A DNA stretch of 64,000 nucleotides from Candidatus Accumulibacter affinis (GCA_016713625.1 JADJOT010000004.1:62001-126000), one strand, 5' to 3'. Counted from the stretch's first letter, positions 8,117-17,082 are shown. Numbers and translations are program-made. The notes: a model not told the origin generated them from the letters alone.

Positions 8117-9643
8117 ATGCCGTTTCTCGATTGGGTTAACAAGGCCCAGGCGCAGCGCGTTTCTGCCGACGTGCCGTACCACCTGCTGCAATTTGAATCC
8201 GCGCACGGCGACGCCGCAGCGGAAAACCTGCTGATTCAGGGCGACAACCTGTTGGCCTTGAAAGCCTTGCTGCCGTTCTATCGTGGGCGGGTGAAGTGCA
8301 TCTACATCGACCCGCCCTACAACACGCAAAGCGCCTTTGAGCACTACGACGACAAACTGGAACATTCGCAATGGCTGTCGATGATGTGGCCACGGCTGGT
8401 GCTGCTGCGTGAGTTGTTGGCGGAGGATGGCAGCATATGGGTGTCCATCGACGACCGCGAGGCGCATTACCTTAAAGTGTTGTTGGATGAGGTGTTTGGG
8501 CGGTGGAATTTTCTTGTGGATGTTAGCTGGCAACGCAAGTACAGCGTAAGCAACAACTTCAAGGGCATTGCGTCAATCGTCGACCGCATCCTCTGCTATG
8601 GGAAGTCTGATCAGTTCAGACCAAATCTGCTACCTCGGACAGATGAATCCATTGCCCGATATTCGAATCCAGACGACGATCCGCGAGGGCCTTGGAAGGC
8701 GGTGGACTACCTCAACCAAGCAACGCCAGAAAAGCGCCCGAACCTCTGCTATCCAATCCGAAATCATTTCACCAACGAGGAGATCAAAAACACGAGCAAA
8801 GCATGGAAATACGAGCCAAAAGTGCATGAGCAGCATGTGGCAGAAAACAGGTTGTGGTGGGGCGTAAGTGGTCAGAATCGAACCCCCGCACTGAAGCTTT
8901 TCTTGTCCGACGTCCGCAATGGCATGACGCCGCACAACTGGTGGCCACATGAGGAAGTTGGCCATACAGATGAGGCGAAAAAAGAGAGCATCGCACTGTT
9001 CGGGGCGAACATGGTTTTCGACACGCCGAAGCCTGAGCGCCTGATTGCGCGCATTCTTCAAATCAGCACTCAGCCAGCGGACCTTGTTCTCGACTCTTTT
9101 CTCGGCTCTGCCACCACCGCCGCGGCCGCCCACAAGATGGGCCGGCGCTACATCGGCATCGAAATGGGCGGCCACGCCGTCACGCACTGCCTGCCGCGCT
9201 TGCAGAAGGTCATCGCCGGCGAACAGGGCGGTATTTCTGGGACAGTCGGCTGGCAGGGTGGCGGTGGTTTCCGCTTTCACACGCTGGGCGAACCGGTATT
9301 CGACGCCGACGGCGGCATCCATCCCTCCGTGCGCTTCACGGCACTGGCCGCTTATCTCTGGCACTTCGAGACCGGCGACCCGGCGTCGCAAGTCTTCGCT
9401 TCGCCGCTGCTCGGCGTGCATGAAGGCACGGCCTTCTACCTGCTCTACAACGGCATTCTCGGGGACCGGCGACCCGCCGGCGGCAACGTGCTGACGTCCA
9501 ACGTGCTGGCAGATCTGGACGCGCTGCTTCACCACGCTGGCCCGCGCGTGATCTACGGTGAAACCACCCGGCTAGGTGAGGCGCGCTTGCGCGAGGCGGC
9601 CATCACCTTCAAGCAAATCCCCTACGACATCAAGGCGCGCTGA
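8117..9643 (+). CDS. mod: Type III restriction-modification methyltransferase (Mod)
   Basis: N6-adenine DNA methyltransferase subunit of a type III system; it recognises the asymmetric site and protects host DNA. 508 residues. Beta-class motif order: catalytic IDPPYNT (64-70) first, the target-recognition region in the middle, then LDSFLGSATTAAAAHKMGRRYIGIE (~325-349) for S-adenosylmethionine. The glycine expected in the last position of the FxGSG loop is Ala (GSAT), a tolerated variation. The central part (bases ~8510-9060) is visibly richer in A/T than the flanks, as expected for an exchanged recognition domain. It precedes res by 2 bp. Confidence 0.9.
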   Translation: MPFLDWVNKAQAQRVSADVPYHLLQFESAHGDAAAENLLIQGDNLLALKALLPFYRGRVKCIYIDPPYNTQSAFEHYDDKLEHSQWLSMMWPRLVLLRELLAEDGSIWVSIDDREAHYLKVLLDEVFGRWNFLVDVSWQRKYSVSNNFKGIASIVDRILCYGKSDQFRPNLLPRTDESIARYSNPDDDPRGPWKAVDYLNQATPEKRPNLCYPIRNHFTNEEIKNTSKAWKYEPKVHEQHVAENRLWWGVSGQNRTPALKLFLSDVRNGMTPHNWWPHEEVGHTDEAKKESIALFGANMVFDTPKPERLIARILQISTQPADLVLDSFLGSATTAAAAHKMGRRYIGIEMGGHAVTHCLPRLQKVIAGEQGGISGTVGWQGGGGFRFHTLGEPVFDADGGIHPSVRFTALAAYLWHFETGDPASQVFASPLLGVHEGTAFYLLYNGILGDRRPAGGNVLTSNVLADLDALLHHAGPRVIYGETTRLGEARLREAAITFKQIPYDIKAR

Positions 9644-9645
9644 CC

Positions 9646-12363
9646 ATGTTTGCCCTCAAGAACTATCAAGAGAAGGCGCTGGCGGCGCTCAACAGCTTCT
9701 TTTGCAAGGTGCGCACCGTCGGGCTTGAGGCGGCTTGGCGCGCGTGCGCACCACTGCACGAGAAGAATGGCTACACCAGACCGGCGAACTACGACTCGTC
9801 CGCGCTGGGTGACGTGCCGGCCGTTTGCGTTCGCATCCCGACCGGTGGCGGCAAGACCTTCCTCGCCGCGCACGCCGTCGCCGATGCCGGCAAAGCGCTA
9901 CGCGACACGGCCGCACCCGTCGCTCTTTGGCTGGTGCCTTCGGACGCCATCCGCAGCCAGACGCTGGCGGCGCTGACGACGCAGCGCAACCCGTGCCGCG
10001 AGGCTTTAACTCAGCATTTTGGCGAGCGCGTTCGCGTCTGCGCACTGGACGATCTAGCCACCGTCGGCCCGCAGGAGGTCGGCAGCAATGGTGGCAACTG
10101 CGCCGTCATCATCGTAGCGACCATCCAGTCCTTCAACGTCAAAGACAAGACGATCCGCACCGTGTATTCCTTTGACGAGTCGCTGGCACCGCATTTTCAC
10201 GGGTTGACGCCACAGCAGGAAACGCGGCTCGATCGCGTAACCGAAGCGGACATCGACGCGCAACGCTATCTGACTGGGGCCGACCTTGGTCGCGTCAAGG
10301 CGTCGCTCGCGAATTGGCTGACGCTGCATCAGCCCATCGTGGTGGTAGACGAGGCGCACAACAACCGCACCGGGCAGGCATTCCACACGCTGCGTAACCT
10401 CCACCCGGCCTGCGTGATCGAGCTGACGGCGACGCCGATGCCGGACAGCAACGTCATCTTTCATGTCGGTGCGCAGGCGCTCGCCAGCGAGGACATGATC
10501 AAGCTGCCCATTGTGCTCATGGAGCACAACACGGGCTGGAAAGATGCCGTGCGCGATGCGATCCTTACCCGCGACCGGCTGGAAGGACTCGCCGCAAAGG
10601 AACCCGAGTACATTCGTCCGGTGCTGCTGTTTCAGGCCGAAGGCGTGAATGGCGAAGCCAATGTCGAGGCGCTACTGGCGCACCTGACCAGTTCCGACGG
10701 CGAGAAGCTCGACCGCAAGCAGATCGCCGTCGCCACGGGTGTGCAGAAAGAACTTGACGGCATTGTGCTCGCCGAGCCGATCTGTGCCATTCGCTACGTC
10801 ATCACCGTCAAAGCGCTCAAGGAAGGTTGGGACTGCCCGTTTGCCTATGTGCTGTGCAGCTTGCAGGACATGAAGAGCGGCAAGGATGTGGAGCAGTTGC
10901 TTGGTCGCGTGCTGCGGATGCCCTACGCGCGGCCACGGCAGCAGCCGGAGTTGGGCAAGGCCTATGCGCATGTGGTGTCCATGACGACCGCGCGCGCGGC
11001 CGATGCCCTGGCCGACCGGCTGGTCAACAACATGGGTTTCGAGCGTTACGAGGCGCAAGCGGCGATTGTCCCGGCGCAGACCGTAATTCCCTCATTTCCC
11101 TTCCCAGACGAGGGTGGGCAGCGGCCCTTGATGCCGGTCGAAGCCGTAATCCCGTTGCCGTTCACGCCGATGCAACCGATTCCCGATGCCCTGCAAGACA
11201 GTATCGAGATCAGACCGACCTCGACCGGCGCGACGGTCATCGTGCGCGGAGAATTGACGGGAAAAGTCGAGGATTTTCTGCTCGCCGCATGCAATCCGGG
11301 AAAGCAGCAACAAGCGGTGCAGGACGCCATTGGTCGCGAGCGCGCGAGGCAGGATGCGCAACAGGCTCCGGCCACGCGCGGCGAGCCCTTCGCGCCGCTA
11401 CCGCAACTGTGCCTGCTAAGGGATGACCATCTGCAACCTGTCGAGCGCCGCGTGCTGGCCGATCTGGGCGACTTCGACCTGTTCACCGAACCGGTGAGCC
11501 TGCACGGCTTCGCTGTGCGCGAGAGCGGCACTGCCTTCGAGATCGACGTGGACGGTGACAAAGTGGTGTACGGCGTGGCTGATAGCGGACAACTGCACCT
11601 CAACGAGGTTGCTCCGCACGCCAGCGAGCATGATCTGGTGCAGTGGCTCGACCGCGAATGCCGGCATGTCGATAATGGGCAAGCCGCACTGGTGAAGTGG
11701 TTGTTGGCGGTGACCTATCACCTGATTGCCGACCGAGGATTTTCGCTGACTGCGCTGGTGCGTGGCAAATATCTGCTAGCCGGGGCGATCCGTCGCGAAA
11801 TCGACCGGCGGCGGCAACTGGCGGTGAACCACGGATTCCAGAAGGCGCTACCCGGCTTCACGGCTTCGCCCATGCTAGCCGATGGCTTCCGCTACGCCTT
11901 CATCTTCCAGCCCAACCAGTATCCTGCACAGCCACCGTTTTATTCTGGACGCTATCGCTTCAGGAACCACTACTACCCGATCATTCACGATCTGCGCGAG
12001 AAACGCGCCGACGGCACGCCAGCCGAGGAATTCGTTTGTGCCCGCGCCATCGACACCCATCCTGCCGTCAAGCGTTGGGTGCGTAACGTGGAACGCGACG
12101 AGCGGTTTTCGTTCTGGTTGCCCACCGCGACAGACTACTTCTACCCGGACTTTGTCGCCGAGTTGAAGGATGGCCGCGTGCTGGTGGTGGAGTACAAGGG
12201 GAAACTGCAAGTCCACGAAGACACCCGCGAGAAAGACCAGATCGGGCGGCAATGGGAAGCGTCGAGCGGCAACCGTTGTCTGTTTCTGATGGCCGTGGCG
12301 GACGATCACGGGCGGGATGTCGCGGGGCAGATTGCGGCGAAGATCGGGACGAATGTTGAATAG
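9646..12363 (+). CDS. res: Type III restriction endonuclease subunit (Res)
   Basis: The 905-residue helicase-nuclease partner of Mod; it translocates or slides on DNA and cleaves between unmodified sites. SF2 helicase motifs: IPTGGGKT (64-71), VVVDEAHNN (232-240), ELTATPMP, and LLGRVLRMP (motif VI). The C-terminal nuclease core is YPDFVAELKDGRVLVVEYKGK, giving the PD...ExK residues. Length is normal for the family (about 900-1000). It starts 2 bp after the mod stop and ends 54 bp before the MqsR-like gene. All key residues look intact. Confidence 0.92.
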   Translation: MFALKNYQEKALAALNSFFCKVRTVGLEAAWRACAPLHEKNGYTRPANYDSSALGDVPAVCVRIPTGGGKTFLAAHAVADAGKALRDTAAPVALWLVPSDAIRSQTLAALTTQRNPCREALTQHFGERVRVCALDDLATVGPQEVGSNGGNCAVIIVATIQSFNVKDKTIRTVYSFDESLAPHFHGLTPQQETRLDRVTEADIDAQRYLTGADLGRVKASLANWLTLHQPIVVVDEAHNNRTGQAFHTLRNLHPACVIELTATPMPDSNVIFHVGAQALASEDMIKLPIVLMEHNTGWKDAVRDAILTRDRLEGLAAKEPEYIRPVLLFQAEGVNGEANVEALLAHLTSSDGEKLDRKQIAVATGVQKELDGIVLAEPICAIRYVITVKALKEGWDCPFAYVLCSLQDMKSGKDVEQLLGRVLRMPYARPRQQPELGKAYAHVVSMTTARAADALADRLVNNMGFERYEAQAAIVPAQTVIPSFPFPDEGGQRPLMPVEAVIPLPFTPMQPIPDALQDSIEIRPTSTGATVIVRGELTGKVEDFLLAACNPGKQQQAVQDAIGRERARQDAQQAPATRGEPFAPLPQLCLLRDDHLQPVERRVLADLGDFDLFTEPVSLHGFAVRESGTAFEIDVDGDKVVYGVADSGQLHLNEVAPHASEHDLVQWLDRECRHVDNGQAALVKWLLAVTYHLIADRGFSLTALVRGKYLLAGAIRREIDRRRQLAVNHGFQKALPGFTASPMLADGFRYAFIFQPNQYPAQPPFYSGRYRFRNHYYPIIHDLREKRADGTPAEEFVCARAIDTHPAVKRWVRNVERDERFSFWLPTATDYFYPDFVAELKDGRVLVVEYKGKLQVHEDTREKDQIGRQWEASSGNRCLFLMAVADDHGRDVAGQIAAKIGTNVE

Positions 12364-12410
12364 CGTCTCAATTCCGGCTTGCCCAAACACTAACCGATCT
12401 ACGCGGAAAT

Positions 12411-12428
12411 TAACATTGTGGTAACATT
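12411..12428 (+). promoter_or_regulatory. Direct repeats around the mqsR-like start
   Basis: TAACATT occurs twice, separated by GTGG, the first copy ending at the proposed GTG start and the second just inside the gene. The repeat sits where the MqsA-like antitoxin would be expected to repress its own operon. Known MqsA sites are dyads, so this is only a weak operator candidate. Confidence 0.3.
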
Positions 12429-12831
12429 TAAGAACCTGTCGGCCTACGATGGCGACCTGCCAGCCGATGGCGAGACCCGAAAGATTGATGTCGGCCCGCT
12501 GTATGACTTGGCAAGAATCAAGGCGCTGACGGAGTTGCCAGACGCCGTGAATCTCTGGACCGCTAAAGCACGGCGCGATGTGGCGAATTTGGCAATGGAA
12601 CCCGCTGATGTGGGCGGCATGATTCGACAACTGACGGAACATGACTATCGTGATTCAGAGTGGTGCGACAATGGCAAAGGCTCCTGCGCCGCATGCGATG
12701 CTTACGCGCTCACCCGCGACGAGTACGTCGAACACGCGGGCAAGTCGTATCGCATGGTGTATTTCTTGAAGTTCGCAGAAAGCAGGACAGGCAAATTGGT
12801 ACTGATTGTGTCCTGCCATACATCCAATTGA
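12418..12831 (+). CDS. MqsR-like toxin
   Basis: A 137-residue protein read as an MqsR-type mRNA interferase because (a) it directly precedes an MqsA-like antitoxin and (b) GGMIRQLTEHDYRDSEW resembles the MqsR segment ILGLSESDFYKS, while SYRMVYFLKFAESRTGKLVLIVSCH resembles its final beta strands. It is ~40 residues longer than E. coli MqsR, with an insert containing CDNGKGSCAACDAY, three cysteines that could bind metal. GTG start with GGAAA 9 nt upstream. An expected product would be cleavage of mRNA at short GC-containing sites, but specificity cannot be read from sequence. Alternative: an uncharacterised toxin family that pairs with MqsA-like antitoxins. Confidence 0.68.
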   Translation: MVTFKNLSAYDGDLPADGETRKIDVGPLYDLARIKALTELPDAVNLWTAKARRDVANLAMEPADVGGMIRQLTEHDYRDSEWCDNGKGSCAACDAYALTRDEYVEHAGKSYRMVYFLKFAESRTGKLVLIVSCHTSN

Positions 12832-12845
12832 GAACGGGGACGAGC

Positions 12846-13424
12846 ATGGAAGACAAGACGCTGTGCCCGCTATGCGGCGAGGGGCACATGACGCCGCGCA
12901 CGGAAAGCATGCAGACGGAGTATCGCGACAAGCTAGGCGCGGTGACGCTTCGCTACGCTGAATGCGATGCTTGCGGATCGGAAATCACGGGCGATGCTGA
13001 CGGCCGCGCCAACAAGCGCGTTGTGTTGGCCTTTCGCAAGTCTGTTGATGGCCTGCTGGCGGGGGCCGAGATTCGCGCATTGCGCGAGAAGTTTGGCATC
13101 ACGCAGGAGCAGGCAGCACGCCTTTTCGGCGGCGGCCCGAAAGCGTTCAGCAAATACGAAGCCGACGATGTCGCGCCTTCCGAGGCGATGAACACCCTGC
13201 TTTGTTTGGTTCGGCGAAGCGAAGACGCCTTTTGGGAGTTGCTTGCACTGAAGGAAATGACCGCCGAACTGCCAGCGCGCAGAGTGGCCAAACACCGAAC
13301 GATGGACGTGCCGGTTATTCGGATTGAACTGACGATTCGCCATGAAGTCGCGCCGGACATGCTGCCAGCGCACACCATTCCCTACCGTGTGCCGCTCGAC
13401 ACCATGAATATGGTGAAGCATTGA
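12846..13424 (+). CDS. MqsA-like antitoxin with C-terminal extension
   Basis: A 192-residue antitoxin. N-terminus: CPLCGEG and CDACGSE form the MqsA zinc site (residues ~7-45). Middle: FGITQEQAARLFGGGPKAFSKYEADDVAPSEAMNTLL is the Xre-type DNA-binding helix-turn-helix with the MqsA hallmark FGGG.AFS.YE. E. coli MqsA is 131 residues; here a ~55-residue tail (MTAELPARRVAKH ... LDTMNMVKH) follows. In toxin-antitoxin-chaperone systems such a tail is the chaperone addiction region that keeps the antitoxin unfolded until SecB binds. A SecB-like gene overlaps its stop, which supports that reading. ATG chosen with GGGGAC upstream. Confidence 0.85.
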   Translation: MEDKTLCPLCGEGHMTPRTESMQTEYRDKLGAVTLRYAECDACGSEITGDADGRANKRVVLAFRKSVDGLLAGAEIRALREKFGITQEQAARLFGGGPKAFSKYEADDVAPSEAMNTLLCLVRRSEDAFWELLALKEMTAELPARRVAKHRTMDVPVIRIELTIRHEVAPDMLPAHTIPYRVPLDTMNMVKH

Positions 13425-13849
13425 TGGACACGCCCAGCCTTCGCCCCCGCCTGATGAGTTTTCGCGTGCTGTCTTTTAGAGCAGAAAACAAGCTGCCCAA
13501 CGTCATCCAAAGCGAAATCGGTTTTGAGATGACCCCGACGATAAACCTTGGTTTGGCGCTGCCAGCCACGCCCGATGGTCAGATACAAGGGATGGTCAAT
13601 ATTCAGATGGCGGGACGCGCCGCGCCGCACAACTCGCCCGATGAACCTCTGGCGGATTTTTCCGCGAGCTACGAAGCGCTTTTCGTCTATCCCAAAGGTG
13701 CACCCGAAGCCGACGTTTCGGCCCGCTTTGAAGGCGAGATGCACCAGTACATGCTGGTGGCACAAGCCTTCCCGCTCGCGTCCAGTCACTTCCAGCGCGA
13801 GCTAATGGCGATGGGCTTCGCCGTCGGGAATCTACCTCTCGGACTGTGA
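13424..13849 (+). CDS. SecB-like chaperone of a toxin-antitoxin-chaperone module
   Basis: A 141-residue protein resembling SecB-fold chaperones: an all-beta first half (LMSFRVLSFRAENKLPN ... INLGLALPATPDGQIQGMVNIQM), a central ASYEALFVYP strand, and a C-terminal helix region AQAFPLASSHFQRELMAMGF followed by NLPLGL, like the end of SecB-family proteins (R...I......G...L.LP). Its ATG overlaps the antitoxin stop (TGATG). General SecB is normally encoded elsewhere with grxC/gpsA, so this copy, fused into a TA operon, is probably dedicated to folding the extended MqsA-like antitoxin. Assignment depends on fold-level resemblance plus context. Confidence 0.65.
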   Translation: MDTPSLRPRLMSFRVLSFRAENKLPNVIQSEIGFEMTPTINLGLALPATPDGQIQGMVNIQMAGRAAPHNSPDEPLADFSASYEALFVYPKGAPEADVSARFEGEMHQYMLVAQAFPLASSHFQRELMAMGFAVGNLPLGL

Positions 13850-14145
13850 CCGGCGCGCAGCGTCAAGGCTGCCAGTTCCCGCATGGGCCACACCTGAATT
13901 CTTTGCTGGTCTTCTCGCTGGTTCGTATCTGACCGTTCTTCCGTCACGGCGCTGGCCCCCACCACCTTGCAAGGCTCATCCCCGTCGCCCTAGCATCGTG
14001 CTCCGCGCACGCCGAAGCGTCATCGCTTTGTCACGTTCGCGTGCCGCCATTCGCCTTATCCGAGACAGAGCGAGATCCTTGCACTGCACGCCCACACCCG
14101 GAGCTATCTGGTAATATTGTGACAGACACAAAATAAAATAACGCG
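13850..14145. other. Intergenic region before KRGRP gene
   Basis: About 300 bases without a supportable gene. Near its 3' end are a TAATAT box and the dyad TTGTG-ACAGA-CACAA (14118-14132) followed by an A-rich stretch just before the next start codon, so it probably carries a regulated promoter. No terminator for the TAC operon with a clear T-run was found. Confidence 0.4.
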
Positions 14146-14406
14146 ATGGCCGACGAAAAGGTGATAGTCACGAAACGAGGTAGGCCGCTCAAGGGCGAGC
14201 GTCCAATGAGTACCAGCGAGCGCAAACGTGACCAGCGGATGCGCGACAAGCGGGCGACTATAGACGCTATTGGCGATGAGGAGAGCGCGCCGCTGCGTGC
14301 GCTACTGGCGAATCTTGGGCGTGTCGAGGCGTCAGAACCCGCTCGGCTTATGAGCACGGTCAACGTTCATGATGGAATTTCCTGCCTGAATGATCAAGCA
14401 GGGTGA
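14146..14406 (+). CDS. KRGRP-motif DNA-binding-like protein, 3' end altered
   Basis: An 86-residue basic protein. VTKRGRPLKGERPMSTSERKRDQRMRDKR contains an AT-hook-like KRGRP core and an Arg/Lys-rich helix; ALLANLGRVEASEPARL follows. The N-terminal 70 residues closely match a second gene at 21026-21292, but after EPARL the two diverge completely: this copy ends MSTVNVHDGISCLNDQAG. The break probably marks where the transposon to the right entered or where a deletion joined it. Expected role: small DNA-binding regulator. No experimental family function is known to me. Confidence 0.55.
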   Translation: MADEKVIVTKRGRPLKGERPMSTSERKRDQRMRDKRATIDAIGDEESAPLRALLANLGRVEASEPARLMSTVNVHDGISCLNDQAG

Positions 14407-14410
14407 TGTG

Positions 14411-14428
14411 GAGGGGGTGACCCCCCTC
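14411..14428. repeat. GC-rich hairpin before transposon genes
   Basis: GAGGGGG, loop TGAC, CCCCCTC: a perfect 7-bp stem immediately after the broken KRGRP gene. It lacks a following T-run. It may be part of the left end of the transposon or a weak terminator. Confidence 0.4.
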
Positions 14429-14494
14429 AGGGAGCTTGAACAAACGCGGCCTTTGGGGGAGTCTCTGGTTTCCATTCCAAGAGACGATGCCAGT

Positions 14495-15055
14495 GTGCCA
14501 TGCCCTACTGCAGAATCCCCAGTTTTTCGATGGTTGTTGCGCGTTGACGCGGAGCTGGCGGGCGAGGCGCGCGGGGCGGGATGTGCGTGCGGCGGCGTTC
14601 TGCACCGTGCCGACTATCCACGAAAGCCGCGAGGGTGTCCGCCGGAAGTGCGCGCCGACTTTGCTACGCGCTTCAGCTTCTGCTGCAATCGTTGTCGTTG
14701 TCGGACGACGTCGATGTCGGTACGGTTCCTGGGCCGGCGCGTCTATCTGGCGCTGCTGGTGGTGCTGGGTTCTGCCCGGCATGCCGGGCAGAACCCGGGG
14801 GCGGAGAGGCTTTCCACGACGCTGGCGATTCCGTTGCGTACCCTGGAACGTTGGCGTCAATGGTGGAAAGACCAGTTCCCGCGGAGCACGCTCTGGCAAG
14901 CCGCGGGTGCGCGCTTCCTGCCGCCGGTCACGGAACGTTTTCCGACCAGTTTGCTGGAACGTTTTGTCGGTGACGCCGCCGCAGCCATGGGGCATCTGCT
15001 TCTCTTTCTGACGCCGGTCACGGTTCGGCCGACCGCGTTGCGCGGGGGTCGCTGA
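14495..15055 (+). CDS. Transposon accessory protein (Cys-rich, HTH-like)
   Basis: A ~186-residue protein preceding the DDE transposase. FRWLLRVDAELAGEARGAGCACGG, then FSFCCNRCRCRTT, provides a Cys-rich block that looks zinc-binding, and LSTTLAIPLRTLERWRQWWKDQF reads like a helix-turn-helix that would bind transposon DNA. The end is LLERFVGDAAAAMGHLLLFLTP. The start is uncertain: GTG at the stated position matches the conserved part best, but an in-frame ATG 105 bp earlier is possible. I infer a DNA-binding accessory of the transposon from motif and position only. Confidence 0.55.
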   Translation: MPCPTAESPVFRWLLRVDAELAGEARGAGCACGGVLHRADYPRKPRGCPPEVRADFATRFSFCCNRCRCRTTSMSVRFLGRRVYLALLVVLGSARHAGQNPGAERLSTTLAIPLRTLERWRQWWKDQFPRSTLWQAAGARFLPPVTERFPTSLLERFVGDAAAAMGHLLLFLTPVTVRPTALRGGR

Positions 15056-15119
15056 TTTCCCGCAGAGGATGTGGATAGGCGACTGCGGGCAGGGCTTGTA
15101 GCCTTCCCTTCCCGTCCTG

Positions 15120-16079
15120 GTGCCGCCGGCGCCGACGTTCTGGAAGCTCCTTTTGACCTCTCCTCTCGATCCCCTCAAACGCGATCGCTGGGCGCGCCTG
15201 CGCTTTGCGATCATCGGCCCCTTGCTGGCAGCGCCGCCCGCCGCCGGGGAGTTATCCCCGGCGCTCCTCGCCCTGTCGACCAAGTCCTGGCGGCATCCGG
15301 TGTCCGGACTGGACGTCTGCTTTGGCGCCTCGACCATCGAGCGCTGGTACTACGCGGCCCGTGCAGCGGCCGATCCGGTGGCCATTCTCCGGAATCGCCT
15401 GCGCGGCAACCTTGGTCGTTTCAAGAGTCTCTCCCCCGCTGCCCTCCAGATCCTGACGGCGCAGTATCACGAGCATCCCGGCTGGACCGTGCAACTGCAC
15501 TTCGACAATCTCCGGGTCGCCCTGGCCGGGACCGACTCGTCGCTGCCGTCGTATCCGACGATCCGGCGTTACCTCCAGGCGCAGGGAATGTTTCGCCAGG
15601 CGTCCCCCAAACGGGCGACCGCCGGGGCGCTGCTGGCCCGGGATCGGCTCGACCGGCTGGAGGTCAGGAGCTACGAAGTCGACTACGTCTGCGCACTCTG
15701 GCATCTCGACTTCCATCACGCCTCCCGCAAGGTCCTCACGCGTGCCGGCCTGTGGGTCAAGCCGCTGCTGTTTGGCGTCATCGACGATCGCTCGCGGCTG
15801 GTCTGCCATCTGCAGTGGTATCTCGACGAGACCGCCGAGAGTCTCGTGCATGGCCTGTCGCAGGCCTTCATGAAACGCGGATTGCCACGCGCCCTGATGA
15901 CCGACAACGGCGCCGCCATGCTCGCCGAAGAGACCGTCAGCGGCCTCGCCCGTCTGGGGGTCGTGCATCAGACGACCTTGCCGTATTCGCCGTATCAGTA
16001 TGTGGCGCTCAAAAATATGTGGCGCCCGGTTTCATTTCCTCGAAGACACGAGGCCGGGGGCCGGGCAAACGCCACATAA
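15120..16079 (+). pseudogene. DDE transposase, N-terminal half (split by RIT element)
   Basis: N-terminal 293 codons of an integrase-fold transposase. SYPTIRRYLQAQGMFRQ is the DNA-binding end, CALWHLDFHHASRKVL carries the first catalytic Asp and RALMTDNGAAMLAEE the second. Coding sense is lost after SPYQ (base 15998), where the RIT element begins; the last 26 codons to the stop are element sequence. The gene resumes at base 19431 with NAKQESFWG, supplying the catalytic Glu. GTG start. The protein made from this half lacks the third acidic residue and should be inactive. Confidence 0.85.
15992..16024 (+). repeat. RIT element left inverted repeat with flanking GTATCAG
   Basis: 33 bases that match 19371-19403 perfectly in inverted orientation. 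The first seven (GTATCAG) are also transposase codons, so the element proper probably begins at TATGTGGCG (15999) and the 7-bp outer part is target sequence present in inverted form at the other end. Within the repeat, TATGTGGCG-like tips occur twice (TATGTGGCGC and TATGTGGCG), a pattern expected of recombinase half-sites. Confidence 0.85.
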
Positions 16080-16086
16080 ATTTTTG

Positions 16087-17082
16087 CTACAAACTGCGCA
16101 GGAAGGTCATCAGGTCTGGCTGTTGGCGCCAGGGTTTGTTGACGGCTGGCTCTGCTGCCGGTGCGCACTGGGCCAGGGCACGGGCTTTGGTCTCGAGGTC
16201 GGTCTCGGCGTAGATATTGGTCGTGGTGAGAGAGACATGACCCAGCCAGGCACGGACGGTGTTGATGTCGGCGCCGGAACGTAGCAGATGGGTTGCCGTG
16301 CTGTGGCGAATCACGTGCGGGCTGACTCGCTTCGTGCCAAGCGACGGTGATTGCGCACAGGCCCTTGATGCATAGCGTTCGACCAGCGTGTGAATACCAA
16401 AACGGGTGATCGACTGACCGTTGCGGTTCAGAAACAGATGATGTTCCGGTGCACGCTTTGCCGCCAGCCACTGCAACTCATCCAAGGTGTTTGGCCACAA
16501 TGGACAAGCACGCCGTTTGTTGCCTTTGCCGATGATTCGAACGCATTTCGCGTACCAGTCAATATCGCTGATCCGGACCTCGGCCGCTTCACTCGCGCGA
16601 GCCCCCGAATTGTATAGAAACAGCAACAGCCCGTAGTCACGCCGACCCTGCGCGGTACGGCGATCCGGAGACGCCAGAAGCGCGTCCATTTCCGGTTTAT
16701 CGAGATAGGTGATGTCAGGGTGAGCCGTCTTCTTGAACGGGATCAGGCGGATTTGCGCGCACCACTCGATATGCTCGGGACTGTTCTGGCCGATGTATCG
16801 CGCCAAGGCGTGAAGGCCGCCGAGGCGTTGATTGCGAGTGGCTGCGATACAGTGACGCTGCGCTTCCAGATCGGCAAGGAACTGCCGAACCAGATCTGCC
16901 GACAGATCGTCGACCGTCAGCCGGTCCACCGATTTCTTGAGATGATCGCCAACGTAGGGCAGAAGCAGCGCCAGCATGTCGCGATAACTTCTCTGAGTAT
17001 TGATCGAAAGGTTGCGCTCCTGCACCAGATACTCGAGCAGGAAACGCCGTACCCAAGGGCCGAGCAAGGCGTGGTCAGTCAT
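16087..17082 (-). CDS. Tyrosine recombinase RitC-like
   Basis: A 331-residue tyrosine recombinase, third gene of the trio. The SAM-like N-terminal domain (FLLEYLVQERNLSINTQRSYRDML) is followed by a catalytic domain with GARASEAAEV (first Arg), VSPHVIRHSTATHLL (His-x-x-Arg), WLGHVSLTTTNIYAE (second His and the Tyr nucleophile). All catalytic residues are present. It starts inside the end of the upstream recombinase gene (8-bp overlap), indicating co-translation. Its stop lies about 60 bp from the left inverted repeat. It should act with the RitA/B protein on the element ends. Confidence 0.9.
   Translation of the reverse strand: MTDHALLGPWVRRFLLEYLVQERNLSINTQRSYRDMLALLLPYVGDHLKKSVDRLTVDDLSADLVRQFLADLEAQRHCIAATRNQRLGGLHALARYIGQNSPEHIEWCAQIRLIPFKKTAHPDITYLDKPEMDALLASPDRRTAQGRRDYGLLLFLYNSGARASEAAEVRISDIDWYAKCVRIIGKGNKRRACPLWPNTLDELQWLAAKRAPEHHLFLNRNGQSITRFGIHTLVERYASRACAQSPSLGTKRVSPHVIRHSTATHLLRSGADINTVRAWLGHVSLTTTNIYAETDLETKARALAQCAPAAEPAVNKPWRQQPDLMTFLRSL

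Noticed and set aside
16531..16550. GATTCGAACGC resembling a tRNA T-arm, considered as att site
   Set aside because: Lies in conserved coding sequence of the RitC-like recombinase; the match is too short.
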